64,000 bases of DNA, from positions 24,467 to 88,466 of the forward strand of contig JBBAQX010000012.1 of the NCBI GenBank assembly GCA_040400085.1, read 5' to 3'. The stretch comes from HNR sp040400085 (GTDB taxonomy: Bacteria > Actinomycetota > Actinomycetes > Actinomycetales > Microbacteriaceae). The notes beneath the pieces were generated by a model. It was given only the letters and a program-made list of their open reading frames with translations, was not told where the DNA came from and made no database searches. Shown here in pieces: positions 53,201 through 61,263 of the stretch. The translations under genes and the position numbers were made by a program. Position 1 is the first letter of the stretch, and the number at the start of each line of letters is the position of its first letter.

Positions 53201-56200
53201 GATATGACGGGTACCACTCACACCTACACCAAGAAGTCGACCGGCGGCTACACCCCGCCTGAGGGCGAGTATGGCGTATTGACAACGGATGCCGCCGGGA
53301 AGGTGACGCTGCAGGATGAAGACGGCACTGTGAACGTGTTCGGGGTGACGGGTCGTATAGAATCGGTCACGCCAGTGTCTGATGCGCTGAAACCTGCGAC
53401 TCCTCAGTCGAACTACAGGCTCACGACGGGTGTGCTGGATAACGTGACTGACCCGGTGTCTGGTAAAAAGGTACTGTTCCTCTATCCTGGTGATCCTGCT
53501 CCGGCTGGGTTGAAGGTATATGGCGGTGCCGGTGGTGCGTGTGCCGGGCCTGACGCCTCCCAGTTCCCCGTTGCTCCCGTCGGGATGGTGTGCCGCATTG
53601 CATATCCGGACGGATTGGGTGGCTACCTAGACTCCTCATTCCTGAATTACGACGATGCGGGGCGCTTGGTTCGGATCACGGATCCGGGTAACGAACGGGT
53701 TGATTTTGCCTACGATGCGGATGATCGATTGATTTCGGTTCGCGATCCGCTGGCGAATGACTGGCTGGGCGCGAACAGCAGTAGGCAGGCTTCTCCTGCA
53801 CTGTTAACCCAGTTCGCCTACGATGACAAAGGTCGTGTCATATCGGTGAAGCTTCCGGCACCCGATGGCGTGACCGAGTCTGATCGTCAGCAGAAGTCCT
53901 ATGTATACGAAGCCGGTGCGAATGGTGCCGGTAAGACGTATGTGGATGTTCCGGCTTTGGGTCTGCCCGCAGGTGGACATGCGATGACGGCGACGTATGA
54001 TTCGGGTTTCCGTTCGACGTCGACGACCACGTCCCTAGGCTTTACAGCCTCGCAGGTATGGAATGGTAAGGATCAGCAGCTGTCGAGTACGGATGCGTCG
54101 GGTCGGATGAGTACCACGCTGTTCAACGCACAGGATCGTCCGGTAGCGCAGTACGGTCCGGCTCCGGCTAATTGTTTTGCGGCTGATCGGACTCCGACGG
54201 CTGCGTGTGCGTCGACGGTTCCGACGACGAAGACCTCGTATGACGAGGGTTTGAACGGGTTAAATATCACGTATTACAACAATTTGCATTTGGCGGGGAA
54301 GCCGGTGAGCTTTGCTCAGGGGATTGCGCCGGGTGGTGTATTTGATAAGGATTGGGGTTCTACGTCAGGCCCGGCTCCGGGGGTGAATCAGGCGAATTGG
54401 TCGATGCGTGCCACGGGTCTCCTTACATTCCCGCAGACCGGTCGGTACACGCTGGCTGCGTTTGCTGATGACGGTATCCGGGTATGGGTTGATGATGTGC
54501 TCAAGCTGGACATGTTTACGGGTGGTGCCTATCGTCGCACGGGGGATGCGTTCGTCGATGTGACGGCGGGTCAGCAGGCCAGGATTCGGGTGGAGTATCT
54601 CCAAGCGACGGGTCCGTCGAGGGTGTCGTTGCATTGGATTCAACCATCGGGAACGTATGGCATTATTCCTGGCCAGTACCTCACCCCTGATTATGGGTTG
54701 ACGTCGTCGTCTTCGATGGAGGATGCGGCACCAGCGGCGGCGGGTGTGTTGCCGAACGCGACCGGTCAGGTGGTGTCGAAGACGGAGTATCAGACGCCGT
54801 GGTTGGGGTTGGCGACTGCTCAGGTGACGGATCCTGCGGGGTTGAATCTTCGTGAGGAGACCACGTTTGAGGCGTTGGGGTCGGGGTATTTGCGTCGGAC
54901 GGGTCGGATGTTGCCTGGTGCGGTGGCGAGTGGTGCCGGGGTTGCTGCAGCTGGGTTGAAGTCGGAGTATTACGGTGATAAGCAGACGTTGAAGGATGTC
55001 TTTGGTGGTTCTGTGTGCGGTGTGCCGGAGAATACGGTGCAGGGTGGGATGCTGCGGAAGATTGTGAATCCTGCGGCGGATACCGGGGGTCGTATTGAGG
55101 CGGAGACGGTGTATGACGCGTGGGGGAACTCTGTGGGTTCCCGCAAGATTGGGGATGCTCAATGGGCGTGTCAGACGTATGACTTGCGTGGCAGGGTGGT
55201 GTCGTCGAGTGTTCCTGCGGCGGGTGGTTTTGCTGAGCGTGTGGTGACGACGTCGTATACGGCGGACGGGACTGACGTCGGGGACCCGCTGACGACATCC
55301 GTTGTTGATACGGCGTTGACGGATACCACGACGGGTGGGAAGCTGACGACGGTTGTTGATTTGTTAGGTCGTACGGTGTCGCAGACGGATGTGTGGGGCA
55401 CGGTGGCGTCGACAACGTATGACGGTGTGGGCCGGGTGGCGTCTGGTGTGACGGTAACGGCTGGGGGTGAGCGGTTTACGCAATCCTCGGTGTATGACAG
55501 TGATGGTCGGGTGTTGTCGGTGTCGGAGAATGGTGCGGTGCTGGCTGAGGTGTCGTATAACGGTACTGAGGTGGCATCGGTGACGTACCCAACCGGCGGT
55601 GGTAATGGTACGGCAGGGGCGATGACGTATGACCCGAGTGGTCGGGTGTCGTCGTTGTCGTGGTCGAAGACGGCTGATAATACTCAGTTGTTGAGTAATA
55701 GTGTGGTGCGGTCGCAGTCGGGGAAGATTCTGACGTCTAGGATGCAAGGCTCCGGTGCAAACGGGGAACGTGAGGATCGTACGTCGGCGTTTGCGTATGA
55801 TCGTGCGGGACGGTTGATTCGTGCGGTGGTGCCTGGTCATGAGTTTGGGTATTCGTTTGGGTCTGCGTCGTGTGGTGTGGTGACGGCGGGGAAGTCGGGG
55901 AATCGTACCGGTTTGACGGATACGCGTGCTGATGGCACGGTCGCACAAACTTCGTATTGTTATGACAAGGCTGATCGGTTGGTCTCAACGTCGGTGTCGG
56001 ATACGCGTCCGGCAGCAGATCTTCTGGCTGCGGGTGTGACTGCTGAGCCGTTATCAACGGGTTTGGCGGCAGGCACGATTTCTTATGATGATCGTGGGAA
56101 CACGGTCGCTCTGGGTGGTCAGGCGTTGACGTATGATGCGTCGGATAGGCATATGAAGACCACGGGTGTTGATGGTGGGGTGGTGGAGTATCTGCGTGAT

Positions 56201-57235
56201 GCGTCGGATCGTATTGTGCAGCGTACCGCGGTGTTGCCGGGTAAGGATAAGGAGACGCAGCGGTATTCGTTTGCGGGGTCGGGGGATAAGCCTGACTTGA
56301 TTCTTGGTGTGAATGGTGTGGTGTTGGAGCGCACTGTTGATTTGCCGGGTGGTGTGGTGCTCACTCGTAGTGGGTCGGGTGATCCATTGGCGGATGTCTG
56401 GTCGTACCCGAATCTGCACGGTGACGTGTCCCTCACCACAGATGGTACCGGTACGGTTCAGGGTGGTGTCAGGTGGTATGAGCCGTTTGGTCAGATCCTG
56501 GAACCAGGAACGTTGGAGTATGGGACGGCGCAGTCGCAGGCGTCGTTGCCGCAGAATCTGACGGGTTCAGCGTCGTATGGGTGGGTGGGTCAGCATCAGA
56601 AGCTCACGGAAACCGTCGGCGGTCTGGAGCTTGTTGAGATGGGTGCTCGCGTGTTTGCGGGTGCGTTGGGTCGGTTCTTGCAGGTGGACCCTGTGGAGGG
56701 TGGTACGGATAATGATTATGCGTATCCGAACGACCCAGTGAACAAGTTCGACCTCAACGGAAACGCTTGGGATTGGGGTTTGGCTCTTGATATTGGGCTG
56801 ACCGTTGCTTCATTTATCCCCGGCGTTGGTATCGCTGCGGCGGCTGTTAGGGTGGGCGTTATCGCCTATAAGGTTTACAAGGCGGCAAATCTCGTTGCAA
56901 AGGGTGGAAAGCTTGCAAATCAAGTGCTTAAGAGTGGTGTTAAAGCTCCCGGTTTTCTTGGTCGAATTGGCGCCAAGATTGGTGGGCGCGCAGCTGTTGG
57001 TAGAAATGCAGTGAAAAGTACGACTGAGAATGGACGTGGGGCCATGTGGACAAGCGCGAACGGACTACGTAACTACCGGGCGCCGCAGATAAAGAATATG
57101 GGTCCGGCTCGAGGAGGCGGAAAGCAGTCTGTCTCAAACTTTGGATATTCTGCCACGGGAAACTTGGCAAAAAATAGTTCTAACGCTAAAAATCTTCACA
57201 TCTATCATGGTCGGATTGGTCGCTGGTGGCGCTAA
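50282..57235 (+). CDS. Secreted Rhs/WapA-type polymorphic toxin with two PA14 domains
   Basis: 2317 residues from the GTG at 50282 (AAAGG about nine bases before); TTG 50249 and GTG 50270 are alternatives. Signal peptide core near 8-25. Two FN3-like repeats lie near 550-620 and 660-725 (YYYRVLST and QYWFRVAT). PA14 domain 1 is near 786-930 (GLRGEYYSAI, SADDGMRVIIDG) and PA14 domain 2 near 1324-1460 (NITYYNN, FADDGIRVWVDD). YD/Rhs repeats fill both flanks (AYDADDRLISV, FAYDDKGRVISV, YDRAGRLIRAV). The Rhs core closes with LGRFLQVDPVEGGTDNDYAYPNDPVNKFDLNGN (shown as landmarks LGRFLQVDP near 2130 and FDLNGN near 2160). After it comes a 156-residue variable tail: a hydrophobic Ala/Val/Gly stretch, then a basic region ending NLHIYHGRIGRWWR. 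The tail is the presumed toxin; its activity is not identified. Confidence 0.85.
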   Translation: MNVVQRFRPFSALAIAVAGVLIFVDASSAAADVAARDRAQGLHMELDGAPAPLESEPQAVPQAQMPEGDFSSPPELGDDLEVPAPAPLAVPAPTNLVEVPGSQSRIERSWSGANEGQPDPQGFNEETSELVERQEFQETFKNADGTLTTKLSDEPLNVQKKDGEWVDVQTDVDKTSGNGAKVADHPLTPTFKQFADETGLVRVENRSGAQLNFSLQGAAHSEIKRDGDTVTYPEVFSGTDLVYRVLPGLVKEELVLGKAPSKGESSWTWRVTGASKPSAAVPDAEPVAPGKLDARQDEDGSVIFTDAEGIEQLRIFPGRMWDSSGKEGVSENAETPVTTSIEQDGDGWLYTMSADEAWLRDPARVFPVTVDPTTGSSHHDRAVSYKSDGYVIEDGYARIGNSRENNQNRFWRTLAHYNYEQFFGKQVLGVGLYALAYNGTGNCYNMFVNHATSFSYSGIGEALDGFGVCSEGYGEGGALQTRIAQWVRDRVPGGYLILRGDEAAAYTYKQMGTVLYVSWKDYPQATTPIAPGVANNTRVATSPILKVGAVDPERTGLNYYYRVLSTPDVANSQVWNSGWTGSDQVQVPPGVLQEGRTYYWLAYVQDGYENWLAQSTVRNSALFSFVTNRTATVPQASSTPPAKEVVTTTTPKLAGSPTTDADGDAIQYWFRVATGPDATSGAVLNSGWLNSPSWTVPEGSLQDGGSYTWTVYTKDYLETSPVRWVNQLKVNRRIGDSGPSPTDTAGAASVNLANGNLGLRFSSPTINALGGSMGLSFSYNSLQPSVAGLRGEYYSAIAPGATTPTFDFAGKTPLLVRYDPNVNFNWDLGSPAPAIPVDNFLAAWTGYVTVPGGQPGSYTFGGSADDGMRVIIDGVKVFDRWNYSPTPVLWGNPVNIGDGKPHQIRVEYSEGLKGSAVKLMVKTPSGTQIDVPSSWLSTQTKTLPAGWRSSAPMNGDAGQYASAQVNVASVIVTDMTGTTHTYTKKSTGGYTPPEGEYGVLTTDAAGKVTLQDEDGTVNVFGVTGRIESVTPVSDALKPATPQSNYRLTTGVLDNVTDPVSGKKVLFLYPGDPAPAGLKVYGGAGGACAGPDASQFPVAPVGMVCRIAYPDGLGGYLDSSFLNYDDAGRLVRITDPGNERVDFAYDADDRLISVRDPLANDWLGANSSRQASPALLTQFAYDDKGRVISVKLPAPDGVTESDRQQKSYVYEAGANGAGKTYVDVPALGLPAGGHAMTATYDSGFRSTSTTTSLGFTASQVWNGKDQQLSSTDASGRMSTTLFNAQDRPVAQYGPAPANCFAADRTPTAACASTVPTTKTSYDEGLNGLNITYYNNLHLAGKPVSFAQGIAPGGVFDKDWGSTSGPAPGVNQANWSMRATGLLTFPQTGRYTLAAFADDGIRVWVDDVLKLDMFTGGAYRRTGDAFVDVTAGQQARIRVEYLQATGPSRVSLHWIQPSGTYGIIPGQYLTPDYGLTSSSSMEDAAPAAAGVLPNATGQVVSKTEYQTPWLGLATAQVTDPAGLNLREETTFEALGSGYLRRTGRMLPGAVASGAGVAAAGLKSEYYGDKQTLKDVFGGSVCGVPENTVQGGMLRKIVNPAADTGGRIEAETVYDAWGNSVGSRKIGDAQWACQTYDLRGRVVSSSVPAAGGFAERVVTTSYTADGTDVGDPLTTSVVDTALTDTTTGGKLTTVVDLLGRTVSQTDVWGTVASTTYDGVGRVASGVTVTAGGERFTQSSVYDSDGRVLSVSENGAVLAEVSYNGTEVASVTYPTGGGNGTAGAMTYDPSGRVSSLSWSKTADNTQLLSNSVVRSQSGKILTSRMQGSGANGEREDRTSAFAYDRAGRLIRAVVPGHEFGYSFGSASCGVVTAGKSGNRTGLTDTRADGTVAQTSYCYDKADRLVSTSVSDTRPAADLLAAGVTAEPLSTGLAAGTISYDDRGNTVALGGQALTYDASDRHMKTTGVDGGVVEYLRDASDRIVQRTAVLPGKDKETQRYSFAGSGDKPDLILGVNGVVLERTVDLPGGVVLTRSGSGDPLADVWSYPNLHGDVSLTTDGTGTVQGGVRWYEPFGQILEPGTLEYGTAQSQASLPQNLTGSASYGWVGQHQKLTETVGGLELVEMGARVFAGALGRFLQVDPVEGGTDNDYAYPNDPVNKFDLNGNAWDWGLALDIGLTVASFIPGVGIAAAAVRVGVIAYKVYKAANLVAKGGKLANQVLKSGVKAPGFLGRIGAKIGGRAAVGRNAVKSTTENGRGAMWTSANGLRNYRAPQIKNMGPARGGGKQSVSNFGYSATGNLAKNSSNAKNLHIYHGRIGRWWR

Positions 57236-57969
57236 AACTTGAACCTCGGGGACCGGCGTTCGTTGGATACTGTACCGCCGGCTCGATGAAAGGTGTTTAC
57301 GTTGCGGGCGCGAATCCTTGCGAAGTTATCGATGAGAGTGATTCTTCCTGGCTGCAAAGTTGGGTGTGGGATTGTCAACCAGGTGTAATGGCAGGCGTAG
57401 ACGAGGCGATTTTTCTTGGTGAAGAACTTGAGTTCACGGAGTCCCCGGAAAGAATGTGTCGTATCGTTGAGAGCTGGGTTCCTCAGTGGGAGTCAATGGA
57501 TTTTGAATCTGCGGTTGCACCGTTGTTGTTTCCCGTTGCTGGTGTAAACCCTGATCAGGTTTGGCCTGTTCTTGATCTTGCAGTTGTCCGACAACAGCCC
57601 GTGAAATTGAGAACGATGCGAAGTTTGGCGTCGTTAGATAATACTCTCCGTCGCTTCGACGAAAAATTGAAGTACGCTGATGAATCGCTTAGGCTACTGG
57701 ACTCGCTTGGGTATGTGCTGAGCATTGCGCCGAGGAGAGGCTCACTTGAGTTAGCTTCCGCTGAGCGGTCATCTGCATTAGTCAGGCTCGCCTACGACAC
57801 CCCACGACGATGGTTTCGGCGTACTGGGTTTGTGGACTGGGCAATGGCGCAGATGAACAATGACCAATGTCTAGCATTGTATTCATCTGAATCGTATGTT
57901 GTAAGTACCTTAGAGCCTGCTGATCCCTGGGCTGAGTTTGCGAGTTGGTCAATTCGGGGAATTAAATAG
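57226..57969 (+). CDS. Candidate cognate immunity protein
   Basis: 247 residues, GTG start ten bases inside the Rhs gene, so translation is coupled to the toxin tail, the standard place for a cognate immunity gene. Soluble, no signal peptide. N-terminal FVGYCTAGSMKGVYVAGANP resembles the start of the next gene product (GxCxxGxxxGxYVAxxxP). No family recognised. The base composition appears less GC-rich than purB or the TPR gene. Confidence 0.65.
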   Translation: MALKLEPRGPAFVGYCTAGSMKGVYVAGANPCEVIDESDSSWLQSWVWDCQPGVMAGVDEAIFLGEELEFTESPERMCRIVESWVPQWESMDFESAVAPLLFPVAGVNPDQVWPVLDLAVVRQQPVKLRTMRSLASLDNTLRRFDEKLKYADESLRLLDSLGYVLSIAPRRGSLELASAERSSALVRLAYDTPRRWFRRTGFVDWAMAQMNNDQCLALYSSESYVVSTLEPADPWAEFASWSIRGIK

Positions 57970-58015
57970 ATTTAAGCATGGGTATATTCGTTACATACAG
58001 CAGAAAGAGCAAATA

Positions 58016-58972
58016 TTGGCCCCGAACATTCTTGATCTGCGTAATTCTGATATCTCCATTGGCCTGTGTCGAAAAGGTCCCTTTTCTGGATCATACGTTG
58101 CGAGCTTAAAACCAGAGAATATCTACCCTGTTGGCTATGACCGCAGAGATATGAGTTATTTTGAGTGGTGGTTTGCGCTTGAGCCATCAATCGTTCATGC
58201 TGATTTGGGTTCGACAGATGATTATGAAGAGGGCTTCTTGCTCGATTTATCTGTATTGAGTGGAGAGGGCATGGGGATGTTTCGTCGCCCTGTTATAGAC
58301 CTTCTTTCAAGCTGGGAGATAGAGTGGGCGCCGCCTGAAATGCAAGCTAAAGCTGGATGCTTCTTCTTCGAGGGCTTCGACGGAGAAGTTCAATGGTTGT
58401 GGGAGGAAGAATCTTTCGGAGGTCGGTTTTTTGCAAGGAGGCCGAAGCTCACTCTGTTTCGTCAAGGGTATTTTGCTGAGTCGGTTGCTGATGTGTCAAT
58501 GCTGGCTTTGCGGACTAAAAAAGTTGCCTTTAGTGTGGTGCGTGACCTTGTATTGCCAGGCGGATGGAACGCTCCTATGCATAAAGAGGAGTTGCTTCAA
58601 CAGGAGCCTTCAATTACGGAGGTAGCGGCAGCTCTGTCTGTGAAATCTTTAAAAATTGCTGTCATTCCGCGAAGGTTTGATGCTGGAACTGATGTGAGTG
58701 AGAGCTCTGGCCTGACTGTGGCCCTTGGAAGTCGGGCGGCATTGGAGAAGATTGAGGTTGTGTTAGCTGATGCAGAGTCGAGAGGCTCCAATCTGATGCC
58801 AAAGTTGGTGCAAGAGGCCCAACGTCGTGGACTTGCTCAGCTCGGGTTGGGGGCGCTAAGTGCACTTCTGGAGGGTTCCTCTTTTTGTTTAGCGCTTCTC
58901 TCGGACAATGCTCCATCGGGTGAAATTTCTAATGATCCATGGCGGGATGTTCGGTGCCTGCCCAACAAATAA
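58016..58972 (+). CDS. Candidate orphan immunity protein related to the previous gene
   Basis: 318 residues from the TTG at 58016, preceded by AGAAAGAG; the frame is open from 57938. The chosen start makes its N-terminus line up with the previous protein: ISIGLCRKGPFSGSYVASLKP against FVGYCTAGSMKGVYVAGANP. Both end in a short DPW-containing segment. The similarity is limited, so distant paralogy is an inference. Soluble, unknown function. Confidence 0.6.
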   Translation: MAPNILDLRNSDISIGLCRKGPFSGSYVASLKPENIYPVGYDRRDMSYFEWWFALEPSIVHADLGSTDDYEEGFLLDLSVLSGEGMGMFRRPVIDLLSSWEIEWAPPEMQAKAGCFFFEGFDGEVQWLWEEESFGGRFFARRPKLTLFRQGYFAESVADVSMLALRTKKVAFSVVRDLVLPGGWNAPMHKEELLQQEPSITEVAAALSVKSLKIAVIPRRFDAGTDVSESSGLTVALGSRAALEKIEVVLADAESRGSNLMPKLVQEAQRRGLAQLGLGALSALLEGSSFCLALLSDNAPSGEISNDPWRDVRCLPNK

Positions 58973-58992
58973 CATCGATTATTTGGATGCGT

Positions 58993-59050
58993 GATGGACG
59001 TTTCTGGTCCAGCAGAGAAGACTTTTGATAAAGCTCATGATGCATTGTAA
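58993..59050 (+). other. 18-codon fragment in immunity-array spacer
   Basis: ATG-led frame (MDVSGPAEKTFDKAHDAL) in the 191-bp spacer. It may be a remnant of a deleted module, or chance. AT-rich surroundings; no other gene in the gap. Confidence 0.2.
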
Positions 59051-59163
59051 TTTATTAGTTTCAAGCGGTAGCGCTGCTGCGACCGGAGGTTTGTGTTGTT
59101 TTCTTGTTCGCCAGCGGTCGGAAAACGCTTTATTGGTCTGGGTTTTTACGAGGAGCTGGACAG

Positions 59164-60354
59164 ATGCTAGACAAGCTTGAGCAGCTCAGAGAGTCGCCGT
59201 CCGGAGCAATCGGGCGATGCACAAAAACAGATTCACGTGGACGCCACGTCTGTGCGTATTTTGATGAGCTTTCTGAATGTTGGCTTGTAACGCTTGAAAG
59301 TCCGATTGTGGATTTCGCTAGGGACTTTGCCGACAGAATTGATCATAAATCACCTGGGTCTTACAAATGGTACAACGACTTTACAGATGTTCAATTTGCC
59401 GAGCTCATCGAGACCCTCGGCATTATTTGGATTGAAGAGCCTGAAGAAAACGGGCTGTTGTTTAGCGAGTACGACGGCAGCACCATATATATTCCGCCCC
59501 CGGTTGAGGGTTTCTTCGTGAATAGTAATTTTTATGGAAGCTACCGTCGTAGCGGTTTAGCATGGCGGTTGGCATTTGCAAATACGCTTAATCATCCAGT
59601 TGATCCACCAGAGTCGGGTGAGCAGACACTGCAGCGCCTCTGCTTTGAGCTGTCGCTACAGTTTCCGGGTCGAATCACGTTGGAACCAAGGGTGTCACAG
59701 GAGGATAGCAACGCTTCTCAGCTACTAATTCAGCAGGCAAATGGTGTGGGTGTTTCAACGGTGGTTACGTTTGATCATGACGGAAAATTTTCGATCTGGT
59801 TCGAGGGTGTATTACAGCGAACGCGCTTGCGATCTGGGATTGAGTACGACCTGATGAGGCTTGATCGTGTTCTTCGAATAGCGGCTGGATCCCGGATGAT
59901 GCAGATTCGCGATGAGCGGGGTAATGTTTGGTTTCAGCCTAGATTCGCTTATCTCTCTGGGCAGGGATTTCCTCTGCACTCAAGTAAACAGTTACGTTTG
60001 TCGACAACGGATGCGATAACTCAATCTGGTACTCCGACCTGGTGCCTTGGAAAGTGTACTCTTACCGAGGCATACGGTAGGTATTTGATCGTCATGAAAG
60101 ATAGTGGAGAGGAAGTCTGGCAAGTGTGGGTGGAGTCGCCCGTGGATTACTTTTCAGCGGTTGGAATCAAGTCTGAACACGAAAACTATTTTGATGAAGA
60201 GGAATATCAGATGTTGATTCAGCAGCTCGGCGTCGAGTGGATTTCAGTCGATCAAGCATTGGATATTAGAAATGTTCGCTTTTGGTTCAAGGAGGGGCCA
60301 AACCCGCGACGGAAGCAACCGTTCCGACGAGTTCGCTGGACTGAATGGGTCTAA
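59164..60354 (+). CDS. Candidate immunity-array protein with internal duplication
   Basis: 396 residues from the ATG at 59164, which has AGGAG eight bases before it. Residues about 14-95 and 294-365 look like two copies of one module: GxCTxTxxxGR (GRCTKTDSRGR, GKCTLTEAYGR), then WxVxxESP (WLVTLESP, WQVWVESP), then LIxxLGxxWI (LIETLGIIWI, LIQQLGVEWI). The middle part is different. No signal peptide or membrane segment. Family unknown. Confidence 0.65.
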   Translation: MLDKLEQLRESPSGAIGRCTKTDSRGRHVCAYFDELSECWLVTLESPIVDFARDFADRIDHKSPGSYKWYNDFTDVQFAELIETLGIIWIEEPEENGLLFSEYDGSTIYIPPPVEGFFVNSNFYGSYRRSGLAWRLAFANTLNHPVDPPESGEQTLQRLCFELSLQFPGRITLEPRVSQEDSNASQLLIQQANGVGVSTVVTFDHDGKFSIWFEGVLQRTRLRSGIEYDLMRLDRVLRIAAGSRMMQIRDERGNVWFQPRFAYLSGQGFPLHSSKQLRLSTTDAITQSGTPTWCLGKCTLTEAYGRYLIVMKDSGEEVWQVWVESPVDYFSAVGIKSEHENYFDEEEYQMLIQQLGVEWISVDQALDIRNVRFWFKEGPNPRRKQPFRRVRWTEWV

Positions 60355-60404
60355 CGGCACAACCGGTGATTAGTGATCATTTAGACGTGAAAGGCAAAAT
60401 TTTT

Positions 60405-60722
60405 ATGACAGATGTGGAGCAGAGAAATGCTGCGCTTGACCAGCTTCACCGCATTGAGCAATATCTCAAAGAGAAGCTGGATAAATCGTTAAGATATCGA
60501 ATCTACCCGAATGGCTTTTACGATTATTTACCCACTTTGCTCATTCAGAACTGCAAGAAAAACCAGGCAATGGTTACTGTTGACGTTTTAGAGCCCAACC
60601 AGTTCTTTGTCGATCTGGTTGATTTGCCTTGGCAAGAACTCGGTCAAATACCATTCTTTGAATTATGTGTATTTATCGATAAAGTTTTTGCTGGTGAAAA
60701 AACTAGGGTTTACTATGCGTAG
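60405..60722 (+). CDS. Small candidate immunity-array protein
   Basis: 105 residues from the ATG at 60405 (AAAGG ten bases upstream); an ATG at 60345, overlapping the previous stop, would add 20 residues. An N-terminal helix (RNAALDQLHRIEQYLKEKL) is followed by alternating strands and helices, ending TRVYYA. It follows the array without a terminator. Function unknown. Confidence 0.6.
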   Translation: MTDVEQRNAALDQLHRIEQYLKEKLDKSLRYRIYPNGFYDYLPTLLIQNCKKNQAMVTVDVLEPNQFFVDLVDLPWQELGQIPFFELCVFIDKVFAGEKTRVYYA

Positions 60723-60745
60723 GATTTTGCAAGGGAATTGACGCT

Positions 60746-61225
60746 ATGTTTCGGAAGAAAAATAAACCTACCCTGACTGATCGAGAACGTGAATCTGCGA
60801 GAGCAATGCTCATTTCGCTGAAGGAGTCGCTGGAGAAGAGACATCCGAAACTCGTGGAATGTGAGCTGTTCGGTGCCGATATTAACACCGGTGATGAATA
60901 TCTCTATTGTGAATCAGCTAACCGGAAAAGCGTTCACATTACGGTTCGGGTGCGAGCCGAATTGAGAATCGATGTTTTGTTGGATGCAGATTTGTGGCTG
61001 GCTGACCTAGATCTGACAGATATTGGCGACTCGCGGCTGCTTGATGAGCTGATCGAATCAGCGATTGTGAACGGCGTTCTGAAACGCAAGCAAAGTAGAG
61101 TGAACCCTCAACGCCCAAAGAAATTCATCCCCACGCAGCGATTTATTCTTGCATCGGGGCTGCCGCCTCAGGTTATTGCTGCTTACGAGGGGACCTTCGA
61201 GGTCGTTCCCTCGTTTTATGCCTGA
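60746..61225 (+). CDS. Small candidate immunity-array protein
   Basis: 159 residues. Basic N-terminus (MFRKKNKPTLTDRERE), a helix, then strands with an acidic middle (LLDADLWLADLDLTDIGDS), ending VVPSFYA, reminiscent of the VYYA end of the gene before it. It starts 23 bases after that gene and closes the low-GC block. Function unknown. Confidence 0.6.
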   Translation: MFRKKNKPTLTDRERESARAMLISLKESLEKRHPKLVECELFGADINTGDEYLYCESANRKSVHITVRVRAELRIDVLLDADLWLADLDLTDIGDSRLLDELIESAIVNGVLKRKQSRVNPQRPKKFIPTQRFILASGLPPQVIAAYEGTFEVVPSFYA

Positions 61226-61263
61226 AAGCTCATCGCCAACATGCAAGAACCCGTAAAACAACT

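Noticed and set aside
54365..55948. Several long minus-strand frames opposite the Rhs gene
   Set aside because: Products are Arg/His/Thr/Pro-rich, as expected from the complement of GT-rich Rhs codons; no start signals or families.
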